Shown here piece by piece: positions 33,976 to 42,350 of a stretch of 64,000 bases of DNA. The stretch covers positions 124,001 through 188,000 of the forward strand of contig CAZVQS010000002.1 in NCBI GenBank assembly GCA_964629635.1. The letters are read 5' to 3'. The notes under the pieces were generated by a model. That model worked only from the letters and a program-made list of their open reading frames with translations. It was not told the origin of the DNA and did not search any database. Each line of letters starts with the position of its first letter. Positions within the stretch are counted from its first letter, which is position 1. The stretch is from YC2-FULL-38-9 sp964629635. GTDB lineage: Bacteria > Patescibacteriota > Microgenomatia > UBA1406 > GWC2-37-13. Position numbers and translations under genes: made by a program.

Positions 33976-33982
33976 ATGGGCT

Positions 33983-36394
33983 ATGTCTCCAGGGCAAGAC
34001 AACCGTCTGTTTTCCATATCCGTGAAGCTGAAAAACACGCTTTTCTACGCTGCGTTCCTTATTGTGCAGTTTTTCGTGACGATCGGTGAAATTGCCCAGA
34101 AAATGCTCCTTCTGCCCTATTATTCGCTTCTTCTTCTCACCAGGTATACCTATACCGTATTCAACAAAAACCGGCAGCTGCGTTTTCCCGTACCCGAAAC
34201 GAGGCCGGCGGTCCGGACGTACCGGAAACCGTTTAGCGCGCGGGTTTGGCGGATGCTGTGGAAACTGACCGTATGGTTTGCCCGGGAATTGCGGACCGTG
34301 TTCGCTAATATCGGCAAGGGACTCCTCTTTCTCACCCGTATGTTTTTCGTTTTTGTCTACCATACCATCCAGCGGATCGTGTCGGGCGTCATATGGGTGG
34401 TCCTGTTGCCGTACCGCCTGTTTATGGCCCTTTTTTCCGTCGAGTTCCGGTTTCTCATCCTGGGGTTCATCATCTGCTTGGGCGTAGTTGCGGTATACCA
34501 GTCGTACCAGTTCATCATTGGGCTGCCCTCCCCCAAAAACATCGGAAAAACGAATTACGCGCAGTCGACGCACCTGTTTGACCGGAACGGAAAACTTTTG
34601 TACGAAATATACCGGGATGAAAACAGGACGCCCATCGATCTGGCGGGTCTGCCTCCCTACGTGAAACAGGCATCCATTGCCATCGAAGACAAGGATTTCT
34701 TCAAACACAACGGCGTTTCACTTTCAAGCGGCATACTGCGCGCCATCAGGGAAACGATCATGACCAAGTCCCTGCAGGGAGGATCGACCATCACGCAGCA
34801 GCTCGTAAAAAGCGCGCTTCTGACACCCGAGCGTACCATGGAACGCAAAATCAAGGAAATCATACTTGCCCTTTGGACCGAGAAGCTGTATACGAAAGAC
34901 CAGATCCTTGAAATGTACCTCAACCAGGTTCCCTACGGCGGTTCATCCTACGGAATAGAGGAAGCATCCAAAACGTATTTCGGCAAGAACGCAAAAGACC
35001 TGACGATAGAGGAAGCGGCCCTTCTTGCGGGTTTGCCCCAGCAGCCGTCCGTGTATTCGCCGTACGTTAACCCGGACCTGGCGGTAGCGCGCCGGAATGA
35101 AGTGCTCAAAAAAATGAGGGAGCAGGGTTACATCAACGAAACGGTGCGCGCAGAGGCGGCGGATATGGAATTGAACGTGGTGCCTTTAACCACATCCATC
35201 AAGGCGCCCCATTTCGTATTTCATGTGAAATCGAATCTTGAAAAGAATTACGGCGAGCGCGCGGTCGCGGAAGGCGGCCTTAATGTCATTTCGACGCTTG
35301 ACCTCAATATCCAGGAGACCGCAGAGCGCATACTCCGGGAGGAACTGGAAAAGGTGCAGGATCTGAATATCACTAACGGTGCGGTCCTCGTGACCAAGCC
35401 TTCAACCGGGGAGATTCTGGCCATGGTCGGATCCGAAAATTATTTTGCTGCCCCTTCCGGCGCATTCAACGCGACAACCGCCCTGCGCCAGCCCGGATCA
35501 TCCATAAAACCCATCATGTATTCGCTTGCCCTTCAGGAAGGATTTACCGCCGCCACCATTCTCGACGACTCCCCCGTTTCCTATGCGGTTGCCGGCGCGG
35601 CGCCTTACCAGCCGGTCAATTACGACGGTACCTATCACGGCAAAGTTCCCCTCCGCTACGCGCTCGCCAACTCGTTCAACATCACGGCGGTTCGCGCTCT
35701 GAACGCGGTGGGCGTGGACGATTTCGTCAATTACGCGCGAAAGCTCGGCATATCCACCTGGAACGATTCATCCCGGTTCGGACTGTCTTTGACGCTCGGA
35801 GGCGGAGAAGTGCACATGACCGACCTGGCTACGGCGTTCGGGGTATTCGCGAACGACGGAAACAAGGTCGACCTTAATGATGTCATCCGGATCGAGGATA
35901 CAAAAGAGCGTGTCCTGTATGAACTGCAACCCGCCAAAAAGAAGGTGATCGATGAGGGCGTGGCGTTCATCATGAGCGATATCCTGTCGGACAACTTTGC
36001 GCGCCGCTGGGCATTCGGCACGAATTCGGCGCTCGAGATCCCCGGGTACAAAGTCGCGGTGAAAACCGGCACGACGGATGAGAAAAAGGACAACTGGACG
36101 ATCGGGTATACTCCTGAATTCCTGGTTGCGGTGTGGGTAGGCAACAACGACAACACGCCGATGAATCCCCACCTTACCTCCGGCATCACGGGAGCCGCTC
36201 CCATATGGAACCGCGTCATGAAATATCTCCTGACGACATACGGAAGCAATACATGGTTTGAAAAACCGGATGACGTGACGGAGAAGACGTGCTATTTCGG
36301 CAAAACGGAATATTTCATCAGGGGAACGGAAAACCAGTCCTCCTGCAAAGAAGGACGATTCGGTCCCCAGTCGTCCCCGTCGCCCACCCCCTGA
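33983..36394 (+). CDS. Class A penicillin-binding protein (glycosyltransferase + transpeptidase)
   Basis: Polymerises and cross-links peptidoglycan. The 803-residue protein has a GT51 domain (catalytic Glu235 in EDKDFF, GGSTITQQ, EMYLNQVPYGG) and a transpeptidase domain with the SxxK active site (GSSIKP), SFN and KTGTTDEKKDNW. About 230 residues precede the glycosyltransferase domain, with several hydrophobic stretches (about 20-55, 112-128, 135-150, 156-178); PBP1A usually has a single anchor. Thus cell-wall synthesis is intact in this organism. It is convergent with the racemase gene, with a five-base gap. Confidence 0.94.
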   Translation: MSPGQDNRLFSISVKLKNTLFYAAFLIVQFFVTIGEIAQKMLLLPYYSLLLLTRYTYTVFNKNRQLRFPVPETRPAVRTYRKPFSARVWRMLWKLTVWFARELRTVFANIGKGLLFLTRMFFVFVYHTIQRIVSGVIWVVLLPYRLFMALFSVEFRFLILGFIICLGVVAVYQSYQFIIGLPSPKNIGKTNYAQSTHLFDRNGKLLYEIYRDENRTPIDLAGLPPYVKQASIAIEDKDFFKHNGVSLSSGILRAIRETIMTKSLQGGSTITQQLVKSALLTPERTMERKIKEIILALWTEKLYTKDQILEMYLNQVPYGGSSYGIEEASKTYFGKNAKDLTIEEAALLAGLPQQPSVYSPYVNPDLAVARRNEVLKKMREQGYINETVRAEAADMELNVVPLTTSIKAPHFVFHVKSNLEKNYGERAVAEGGLNVISTLDLNIQETAERILREELEKVQDLNITNGAVLVTKPSTGEILAMVGSENYFAAPSGAFNATTALRQPGSSIKPIMYSLALQEGFTAATILDDSPVSYAVAGAAPYQPVNYDGTYHGKVPLRYALANSFNITAVRALNAVGVDDFVNYARKLGISTWNDSSRFGLSLTLGGGEVHMTDLATAFGVFANDGNKVDLNDVIRIEDTKERVLYELQPAKKKVIDEGVAFIMSDILSDNFARRWAFGTNSALEIPGYKVAVKTGTTDEKKDNWTIGYTPEFLVAVWVGNNDNTPMNPHLTSGITGAAPIWNRVMKYLLTTYGSNTWFEKPDDVTEKTCYFGKTEYFIRGTENQSSCKEGRFGPQSSPSPTP

Positions 36395-36399
36395 CAAAA

Positions 36400-37191
36400 T
36401 CAGTTTACCTCGTATTCGAGTACCGCCTGCTTGAACGTCTCCTTATGATCTTGCGGATAGAGCGCGTCCTGTCTGGTGGCAAGCTGTATTGCTTTTCGCG
36501 CCAGAATTTCGGTCGGGTTCACGAAAACCGCCTGCATCCGGGGCGTATATCCGTCAAGGACGAGCGGTATTTCCGTGCATCCCATGACGATAGCCTGGGC
36601 CCCTTTTTTTACGAGTTTTTTGGCCGCCTTGAGGAGCGCCTGGCGGGGATGCCTGTTCACGAATCCCGCCTTGATACCCATTTTCCCGTATATCGCCTCC
36701 ATTACGTATTTTTCCTGGTGGGTTCCGTCGGGGACGGCAACGCTGATGTTTTTCGCCTCCAGGTGTTTCTGGTAAAGACGTGTTTTGATGGTTCCGGTTG
36801 TAGCGAGCAGCCCGACCTTGTCCACATGCGGGTAGTTCGTTTTGATGTATGAGGCAGTTTCCTCGATCATGTTGACGAGCGGCATGCGTATCTTTTTCTG
36901 GAGTTCGGCAAAGAACGCGTGGCTCGTGTTGCATGCGACCACTATGAAGTCGGCGCCCGCATCCTCAAGCACCTGGCTTGCCTTGACCATATAGGGTAAA
37001 GGGTTCTCCCCTCCGTAGAGGAGGGCTTGCGTCCGGTCCGGTATCTGGGGAATGTTGTTGATGAGGATGGGCAAGTGCTCCTGGTCATGTTTTGCCGGAG
37101 TGAGCTTCACGATGTAATTGAAGAGCTGTATGGTAGCCTCCGGTCCCATGCCGCCCAATATCCCGATTGTCTTATAGCTGCTTTTTGTCAT
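36400..37191 (-). CDS. Asp/Glu/hydantoin racemase family protein
   Basis: 263 residues of the two-cysteine racemase family. GILGGMGPEATIQ marks the start; the catalytic Cys residues are in VACNTSH and VMGCTEIP. The closest type is aspartate racemase, which makes D-aspartate from L-aspartate without a cofactor; hydantoin racemases belong to the same superfamily. It is the last gene of a minus-strand operon with a dipeptidase and a DUF917 protein, starting one base after the dipeptidase stop. Confidence 0.88.
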   Translation of the reverse strand: MTKSSYKTIGILGGMGPEATIQLFNYIVKLTPAKHDQEHLPILINNIPQIPDRTQALLYGGENPLPYMVKASQVLEDAGADFIVVACNTSHAFFAELQKKIRMPLVNMIEETASYIKTNYPHVDKVGLLATTGTIKTRLYQKHLEAKNISVAVPDGTHQEKYVMEAIYGKMGIKAGFVNRHPRQALLKAAKKLVKKGAQAIVMGCTEIPLVLDGYTPRMQAVFVNPTEILARKAIQLATRQDALYPQDHKETFKQAVLEYEVN

Positions 37192-37192
37192 A

Positions 37193-38128
37193 TTATCTGA
37201 TCATGTGTAACAATACCCGCTGCGCGTTACCGTGCGATACCAATGCGAGGTCCTGTTCCGAAAACCCCGCCTTTCCGAGCCGTTCAAACAGGCCGGGGAG
37301 CGCATCAACGCTTTCAAGCCCATGGGGAACGCCGGTCGTTATGCCTCCGTAATCGGTTCCAAGCGCGACTGCCTCCACTCCGCCCACTTCGGCGATATGG
37401 ACAAAATGCCTGACCACATCGTCCACCGTTGCCGGTGTTCCGTCGTTTTTAACGTATTTTGATGAAAAGAAAACACCGATCACCCCTCCCCGTCGGGCGA
37501 CCGCCTTAATCTGGTCATCCGTGAGGTTGCGCGGGTCAGGACAATACGTATACGCGCATGCATGGGAAACGAGCACCGGACCTTTTGTCATATCCATGAC
37601 TTCCCAGAAACCCGCTTCATTCAGATGCGCAAGATCAAGGGCCATCCCTTTTTTTACCGCTTCCTTCACTACTTCCCGGCCAAACGGGGTTAAAGGATCC
37701 TTCGGATTCTCCCTGTTTCCGGATGCGAGGGAATTTTTTACCGAATGGGTGAGGCCGATCGACCTGACCCCCTTTTCGTAGAATTCATGGAGCCGGTCCA
37801 TGCTGCCGTCAAGGATGCCCGCACCTTCAAGATGGATGACAACACCGGTTTTACCCGGTGAGGAAAGTGCGTTTTCCAGATCCTTTTTTGACCTGACCAG
37901 CATGAGACCGTTATTTGCCGAAGTTTCCTTAAGAAGAACGGACAGCTGGAGGTCCGTGTCCTTCAGAAGATCGTCATAGGAAAATCCGGCCAGGATTGCC
38001 TTGACCCCGTTTCGTAACAGCATTTGCCGGTTGGTTTGTTTGGCGCTGCCGTACTTGTCTCCTTTTTCATAGCGGGCGAGCACGTAGTCGGTATGGAGGT
38101 CGACGACGGGATATGTTTTTGGTTTCAT
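37193..38128 (-). CDS. Membrane dipeptidase family protein (peptidase M19)
   Basis: 311 residues from the ATG at 38128. The metal-site motifs of the renal-dipeptidase family are visible: DLHTD at 10-14, VIHLEGA, LDLAHLNEAGF, LVSHACAY and GTDYGG. Such enzymes cut dipeptides, often with a D-residue at the C-terminal side. No signal peptide is seen, so it should act in the cytoplasm. It stands directly before the racemase, and a peptide or D-amino-acid pathway is a reasonable inference. Confidence 0.9.
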   Translation of the reverse strand: MKPKTYPVVDLHTDYVLARYEKGDKYGSAKQTNRQMLLRNGVKAILAGFSYDDLLKDTDLQLSVLLKETSANNGLMLVRSKKDLENALSSPGKTGVVIHLEGAGILDGSMDRLHEFYEKGVRSIGLTHSVKNSLASGNRENPKDPLTPFGREVVKEAVKKGMALDLAHLNEAGFWEVMDMTKGPVLVSHACAYTYCPDPRNLTDDQIKAVARRGGVIGVFFSSKYVKNDGTPATVDDVVRHFVHIAEVGGVEAVALGTDYGGITTGVPHGLESVDALPGLFERLGKAGFSEQDLALVSHGNAQRVLLHMIR

Positions 38129-38145
38129 AGGATAATAAAAATTAA

Positions 38146-39318
38146 TTAATACGGGTGGTTCCAGGTGCCCTTTTTCTGCTCCCGTTTCCAGTAATCCTCC
38201 CATGTGCGCATCCAGGCGCCCGCGTCCGGCGGATTGTTCTTGAGGCTCTGCGGTTTGGCGGAAACGACGGCTACCTCGGCCCCCTCATGGAGCATATGAG
38301 ATTGCACCGGTCCGTTCTTGTCAAGCACACTGATAACCTGCGGCGCACGCACGACTACGCGGCCTGACGGATCATACATGACGATGTACTCGTTGCGGGC
38401 TGCCATCCGGAGCGGTCCGCGCTCCGTATCTATGACGTAGGAGAACTGTGCGAATCCCGGCGCCTCTTCCGCCCGGGCGTCCGCAACCACGCCCCGTGCG
38501 ACCACCCCTTCGATCTCGCCCGCCATCAAAAGTTCACTTGCCGGATCAAGATTCCGTTTCACCGCGTTTTCAACGACCGCGCCCCGTTTCAGGGAGCTCG
38601 TTATCGCGCCGGGCGTGAAGAGCCGGTCGAATCCGGAAGCCTCCGTCATGAGCCATGCAAACCATACCGCTCCCATTTCCGCCTGTGCTGCCTTGCTGCG
38701 CAATTCGTCTTCGAGCACGCCCGGATCCGGTTCGTGGATGATATCGATTTTTGGCTTTACCCCATCTCCATGCGGCGCAAGCTCTATGAGCGCAATCGCC
38801 GGATGTTCACCGAGCGATGCGTGGACCCGGAACGCGAGGGGAACGGCCGGTACCGCGAGTCCGCCGCATACGTCCCCGTCAACGATTCCGACAGGCGATC
38901 CCGTAACATCCGTTGCAGCGAGCGCTGCACGCGTCGCGCGGGCCATCTGTCCGGCCGTTGCTTCAACCGGGAAAACGGCGGTGGGGAACGGTTTGCCTAA
39001 ATCGTCCGCAAGCGCCTGCAGTCCCTCAACGACGGCTTGGGATGCCTGAGAGGCGTATTGATCGGCTTTTGCGCCCGGCCGGCCCAGGCGGGCCACCGAA
39101 CAGACGGTTGCATCCGGCCTCATGGAACGCGTGTCAAGGAACGGAAGCGTCCGCGCGCCGATTTCCTCGGTAAGCCCGACGATTCCCCCTTCGGTCCTGC
39201 CGGGATTGTGCAGTTCAAGCGAGTTGCCTCCGCCTCCTGCGCCGTTGATGCCATACGAGAGTGAGGTGAGGAGCTTTGCGTTTAAGTTTTGCATAGGTTG
39301 TCTTAAAACTTCTGACAT
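38146..39318 (-). CDS. DUF917 (S-methyl thiohydantoin desulfurase-like) protein
   Basis: 390 residues. The DUF917/S-Me-THD pattern is visible: GAGGGGN at 26-32, then PVEA at 117-120 and DGDVCGGLAVP at 147-157, where typical members have PVEIGG and DADGMGRAFPE. The C-terminal part (VVRAPQVISVLDKNGPVQ, EGAEVAVVSAKP) fits the second domain. Family members are found with hydantoin- and peptide-degrading genes. The true substrate is unknown. The protein is Ala/Gly-rich and lysine-poor, unlike most neighbours, which may mean it was acquired. A second start, ATG at 39294, is possible. Confidence 0.68.
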   Translation of the reverse strand: MSEVLRQPMQNLNAKLLTSLSYGINGAGGGGNSLELHNPGRTEGGIVGLTEEIGARTLPFLDTRSMRPDATVCSVARLGRPGAKADQYASQASQAVVEGLQALADDLGKPFPTAVFPVEATAGQMARATRAALAATDVTGSPVGIVDGDVCGGLAVPAVPLAFRVHASLGEHPAIALIELAPHGDGVKPKIDIIHEPDPGVLEDELRSKAAQAEMGAVWFAWLMTEASGFDRLFTPGAITSSLKRGAVVENAVKRNLDPASELLMAGEIEGVVARGVVADARAEEAPGFAQFSYVIDTERGPLRMAARNEYIVMYDPSGRVVVRAPQVISVLDKNGPVQSHMLHEGAEVAVVSAKPQSLKNNPPDAGAWMRTWEDYWKREQKKGTWNHPY

Positions 39319-39326
39319 AGGAATCG

Positions 39327-40775
39327 TTACTGGACTTCCTTCATGAGGGTCCCGACAAGCATGGATGCCTGCCGAAATGTTAATTCGTCATAACCGGGCG
39401 GTTTTACCATTGCCGGAGTCGGCGGCGCCGCTTTGGTGCGCGGCGTATCGTAGGAAGAGAAACGGCTCCTCAGGTAAGGCGGCAGTTCCCCTCCCATGTC
39501 TTCCATCCACCCCGATACCGCCCGGGCCACACCCTGCTTCATGGGATCGGGCTTTCCTTTGAGATGGTCGGTCTCCGCATGCACCCGGGATACGAGATGC
39601 GCCATCATCTCCTGGCCTGCGGGATCGCTTTCGCTTGCCCACAGGGTAAAGGGGGCGGCAGGCATGAGTACATAGTACACAGGAGGAATCTGATCCGCCA
39701 AATCCGCCCGCAGCACCTGCATAAGGGTTTTGACGCCTGATGCGCTCCCCGAAAAATATCCGTCCTGCATGGGAGGCGCGCCTGCCATCTGGAACGCGCC
39801 CCAATGGAGGTGGGGATTGATGGGTGTCATTGACTCCCTGCCGTTATAAAAGTCCGTGTTGAGCGCGGCCATGAGTACGATAAGCATTTCCTTGGAAACG
39901 TGCGGCATTTCCGTTACGTCCGCTGTCTTCAGGAGTTCGGGATTTGACGCAACCTGGAAGGGCAAAAGAAGCTGATCGACGAGCTCGTTCCGGCTTAATG
40001 TTTTGCTGCCGACGCGGTATCCGTCCCTGCCAAGCATGAGCCTGCGGTCCTCAACCAGTCCGTCACGGGTGACCGCGCGGTTGGAGATAAGGGTCAGAAG
40101 ATGCTGCTGGGCGCCCAGATCGTCCTCCATCTCCGCCCGCGCCAGCATCTGGTCAAACATCATGCGCACGTCAGGTTCCCGCTCCACCATGACGTCCGAT
40201 ACGAATTTCGCGTCCGTGACGCCGTTTGACTGCATGTCCTGCCGGTGCACGGTCGTCAAGGGGACGAGTTCCCCGTCAACGGGAGTCATGACCAGGGGAG
40301 TCCAGCGCGGCTGCGAACGGTCAACTGCCTGTCCGTCCACCGTATAGAACGGCAGGTCGGTTTCACCCTCGGGCGTGAAAATGCTGCCCGGATAATACAG
40401 GGTGTCCCCGCTTTTTCCGTCGGTTGTCGGCGTCTGGTTGATGTCGAGTATGAGGGGATATCCGACACCTTCCTGTCTCACCACCTGGTTCAGGCTGACG
40501 CTTCCCCCTGCTCCCTGCGCAATGCGCGACCAGGTGCCGCCGAGGTGTCCGGATCGGGGAGGATTGGCAACCCCCGATTCCTTTATTGCGTTCAAAGTTG
40601 GTCCCATAGGCACGTCCAGAGTCGCCATGTTGACCCAGGTAAAGGGCCTCGTGGGAAGGGATCTCATCTCCATGCTCACTTTCCGGGGATCAAGCACCCC
40701 CATCTTTACTAACAGCTCCGCAGGCGTCTGCTGCGGCATTCCCGGACCGGTTTCCGCTCTTGCTCCTTGTGACAT
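39327..40775 (-). CDS. Unknown 482-residue protein of the dipeptidase operon
   Basis: I do not recognise this protein. It has no membrane segment or signal peptide. Its composition (many Met, Pro, Ala, Gln; few Lys) is like the DUF917 protein next to it and unlike the rest of the window. Local features are NPHLHWGAFQM, with two His, near residue 330, and a Pro-rich stretch near 455-465. It starts 14 bases after a terminator hairpin and ends eight bases before the DUF917 gene, so expression depends on read-through or a promoter in the short gap (TTTATT near 40781-40786). Confidence 0.8.
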   Translation of the reverse strand: MSQGARAETGPGMPQQTPAELLVKMGVLDPRKVSMEMRSLPTRPFTWVNMATLDVPMGPTLNAIKESGVANPPRSGHLGGTWSRIAQGAGGSVSLNQVVRQEGVGYPLILDINQTPTTDGKSGDTLYYPGSIFTPEGETDLPFYTVDGQAVDRSQPRWTPLVMTPVDGELVPLTTVHRQDMQSNGVTDAKFVSDVMVEREPDVRMMFDQMLARAEMEDDLGAQQHLLTLISNRAVTRDGLVEDRRLMLGRDGYRVGSKTLSRNELVDQLLLPFQVASNPELLKTADVTEMPHVSKEMLIVLMAALNTDFYNGRESMTPINPHLHWGAFQMAGAPPMQDGYFSGSASGVKTLMQVLRADLADQIPPVYYVLMPAAPFTLWASESDPAGQEMMAHLVSRVHAETDHLKGKPDPMKQGVARAVSGWMEDMGGELPPYLRSRFSSYDTPRTKAAPPTPAMVKPPGYDELTFRQASMLVGTLMKEVQ

Positions 40776-40789
40776 ACGTTAATAAACTG

Positions 40790-40813
40790 AAAAACCCCGC
40801 TTGTCTTGCGGGG
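40790..40813 (-). terminator. Intrinsic terminator or attenuator 2
   Basis: On the minus strand: CCCCGC, a seven-base loop, GCGGGG and then TTTTT. It lies after micro-ORF 2 and only 14 bases before the start of the 482-residue gene. It shares GGGTTTTTCAGTT with the hairpin at 40926-40954. Confidence 0.7.
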
Positions 40814-40836
40814 TGGTAATTATTAATGAGTAATTA

Positions 40837-40902
40837 CTAGCCCGCGTAAAGCAGGGTAAGAATAAGGAAAAAAATAACAGCGTTTATTATCGGTTCTGAC
40901 AT
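40837..40902 (-). CDS. Micro-ORF 2 (21-residue hydrophobic peptide)
   Basis: ATG at 40902 to TAG at 40837-40839. The peptide is MSEPIINAVIFFLILTLLYAG: a short polar start and one hydrophobic stretch rich in Ile, Leu and Phe. It could be a small membrane protein or a leader peptide, because a terminator hairpin begins 23 bases after the stop. Such a short frame could arise by chance; the placement between two terminators is the argument for it. Confidence 0.4.
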   Translation of the reverse strand: MSEPIINAVIFFLILTLLYAG

Positions 40903-40925
40903 AGTTTCGGAAACACCCCCATAAC

Positions 40926-40954
40926 TGAAAAACCCGCCTCTTTGTGGGCGGGTT
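40926..40954 (-). terminator. Intrinsic terminator or attenuator 1
   Basis: On the minus strand: CCCGCC (40947-40952), an eight-base loop, GGCGGG (40933-40938), then TTTTT. It follows micro-ORF 1. Just upstream, TGTGTT and AACACA could form another small hairpin. Confidence 0.7.
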
Positions 40955-40978
40955 GGTGTGTTTTCTTTTTACAACACA

Positions 40979-41041
40979 TTATGCCGCCGTTTTGCGGATA
41001 ATAAGCTGGAAAAAGAGAACTTTTGAAACGTTTGCTTTCAT
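40979..41041 (-). CDS. Micro-ORF 1 (20-residue peptide)
   Basis: ATG at 41041 to TAA at 40979-40981. The peptide is MKANVSKVLFFQLIIRKTAA. A well-formed promoter stands directly upstream (41053-41081) and a terminator directly downstream, so the frame is probably transcribed. Like micro-ORF 2 it has a run of Leu, Phe and Ile in the middle. Leader peptide of an attenuator or a small secreted/membrane peptide are both possible. Confidence 0.42.
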   Translation of the reverse strand: MKANVSKVLFFQLIIRKTAA

Positions 41042-41052
41042 GTTAATTCAAT

Positions 41053-41081
41053 AATATACCAAACCCTTTTGCGAAATGCAA
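41053..41081 (-). promoter_or_regulatory. Predicted promoter of the micro-ORF/dipeptidase operon
   Basis: On the minus strand: TTGCAT (41076-41081), a 17-base spacer ending in TGG, and TATATT (41053-41058), eleven bases before the micro-ORF 1 ATG. It lies partly inside an imperfect hairpin (41064-41084) with six T on the plus-strand side, just after serS. Confidence 0.5.
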
Positions 41082-41093
41082 GGGTTTTTTCGG

Positions 41094-42344
41094 TTACTTC
41101 CGTTTGATCGATGAAAAACCGGTCAAAGGCCTGAGCACTTCCGGCACCGTGATCGATCCGTCTTTTTCCTGGAAATTCTCCAGGAGCGCAATCAGGATGC
41201 GGGGCGAGGCAACCGCTGTATTGTTGAACGAATAGCAGTATTCCTTCGATCCGTCTTTTTTCCGGTACTTGATGTTGAGGCGCCTGGTCTGGAAATCTCC
41301 CATGATGGAGTTGCTCATGGTTTCGCCGTATCCGTTGCGGGAAGGCATCCAGGTTTCGGTGTCGTATTTCTTGAGCTGCGGTTCGCCCATGTCGCCGGTG
41401 CACATGAGAAGCACGCGGTAGGGAAGATTCAAATCGCGCAGGATCTCCTCGGCATTGCTTTGCAGCTCGTCATGGATCTTGCGCGCTTCGTCAAGATCTG
41501 CGCGTCCGATGATCACCTGTTCGATTTTCCAGAATTCGTGGAGGCGGTACATGCCTTTCGTGTCCTTGCCATAGGAGCCGGCCTCTTTCCTGAAGCAGGG
41601 GGAGAAGGCGACGTATTTTTTCGGCAGCTCCTGTTCATTCAGTATTTCTCCCGCATGGTATGCGGTTACGGGCACTTCCGCGGTGCCCGACAGATACGCG
41701 TCCGTATCGTTCAGTTTGTATACTTCCTCCTCGCCCCAGGGAAACTGGGCCGCACCGAAAAAAGCGAATCCTTTTGCAATGGCGGGAGCTATGAGAGGTA
41801 TATAGCCTTTTTTAGTCAGCTTCTGCAGGACATAAAACAGGAGCGAAAGATGAAGGATTGCCGCTTCGTTTTTCAGGAAATAGCCGCGGAAACCAGAGAC
41901 TTTCGTGCCGCGTTCGAAATCGATGATATCAAGGTCGCGCCCGAGATCCATGTGGTTTTTCGGGGTAAAGTCGAACATACGCGGCTCTCCCCATCTCCGC
42001 TGTTCCACATTGCCCGTTTCGTCCTTGCCGACCGGAACCTCCGGAAGCGGAACGTTAGGTACATGGCTTACGAGTACTTTCAGTTCATCCTCGATCATCT
42101 TGAGGCGTTCTTCGATGCCTTTCAGCTCTTCCTTGATTTCCTTGCCCCGGGCCTTGGTGCTTTCGGTAAAGGGTTGCCGGGACTGGGCATTGCGTTCCTC
42201 CCGCAATACCTGGGATTTGGCAATAAGCTCCCTGCGGTCATCGTCAAGGGAAAGGATTTTGTCGATATTTGCGACCCTCTTTTTATTCGTGAGAGTCTCA
42301 AGCACTTTTGCCTTGTTGTTACGGATGAAATCGATTGAAAGCAT
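41094..42344 (-). CDS. serS: Seryl-tRNA synthetase
   Basis: 416 residues. An N-terminal coiled-coil arm (about 30-100) binds the long arm of tRNA-Ser; the class II core shows TAEVPVTAYHAGEIL, FRKEAGSYGKDTKGMYRLHEFWKIE (motif 2) and NGYGETMSNSIMGDFQTRR, with motif 3 ASPRILIALLENFQ. The promoter seems to lie inside the end of rdgB: TACAAT at 42353-42358 on the minus strand, eight bases before the ATG. Confidence 0.97.
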   Translation of the reverse strand: MLSIDFIRNNKAKVLETLTNKKRVANIDKILSLDDDRRELIAKSQVLREERNAQSRQPFTESTKARGKEIKEELKGIEERLKMIEDELKVLVSHVPNVPLPEVPVGKDETGNVEQRRWGEPRMFDFTPKNHMDLGRDLDIIDFERGTKVSGFRGYFLKNEAAILHLSLLFYVLQKLTKKGYIPLIAPAIAKGFAFFGAAQFPWGEEEVYKLNDTDAYLSGTAEVPVTAYHAGEILNEQELPKKYVAFSPCFRKEAGSYGKDTKGMYRLHEFWKIEQVIIGRADLDEARKIHDELQSNAEEILRDLNLPYRVLLMCTGDMGEPQLKKYDTETWMPSRNGYGETMSNSIMGDFQTRRLNIKYRKKDGSKEYCYSFNNTAVASPRILIALLENFQEKDGSITVPEVLRPLTGFSSIKRK

Positions 42345-42350
42345 ATTAAC

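Noticed and set aside
40837..40902. Micro-ORF 2 as KdpF or another known small subunit
   Set aside because: It is similar only in being a short hydrophobic peptide; no sequence match and no kdp genes nearby.
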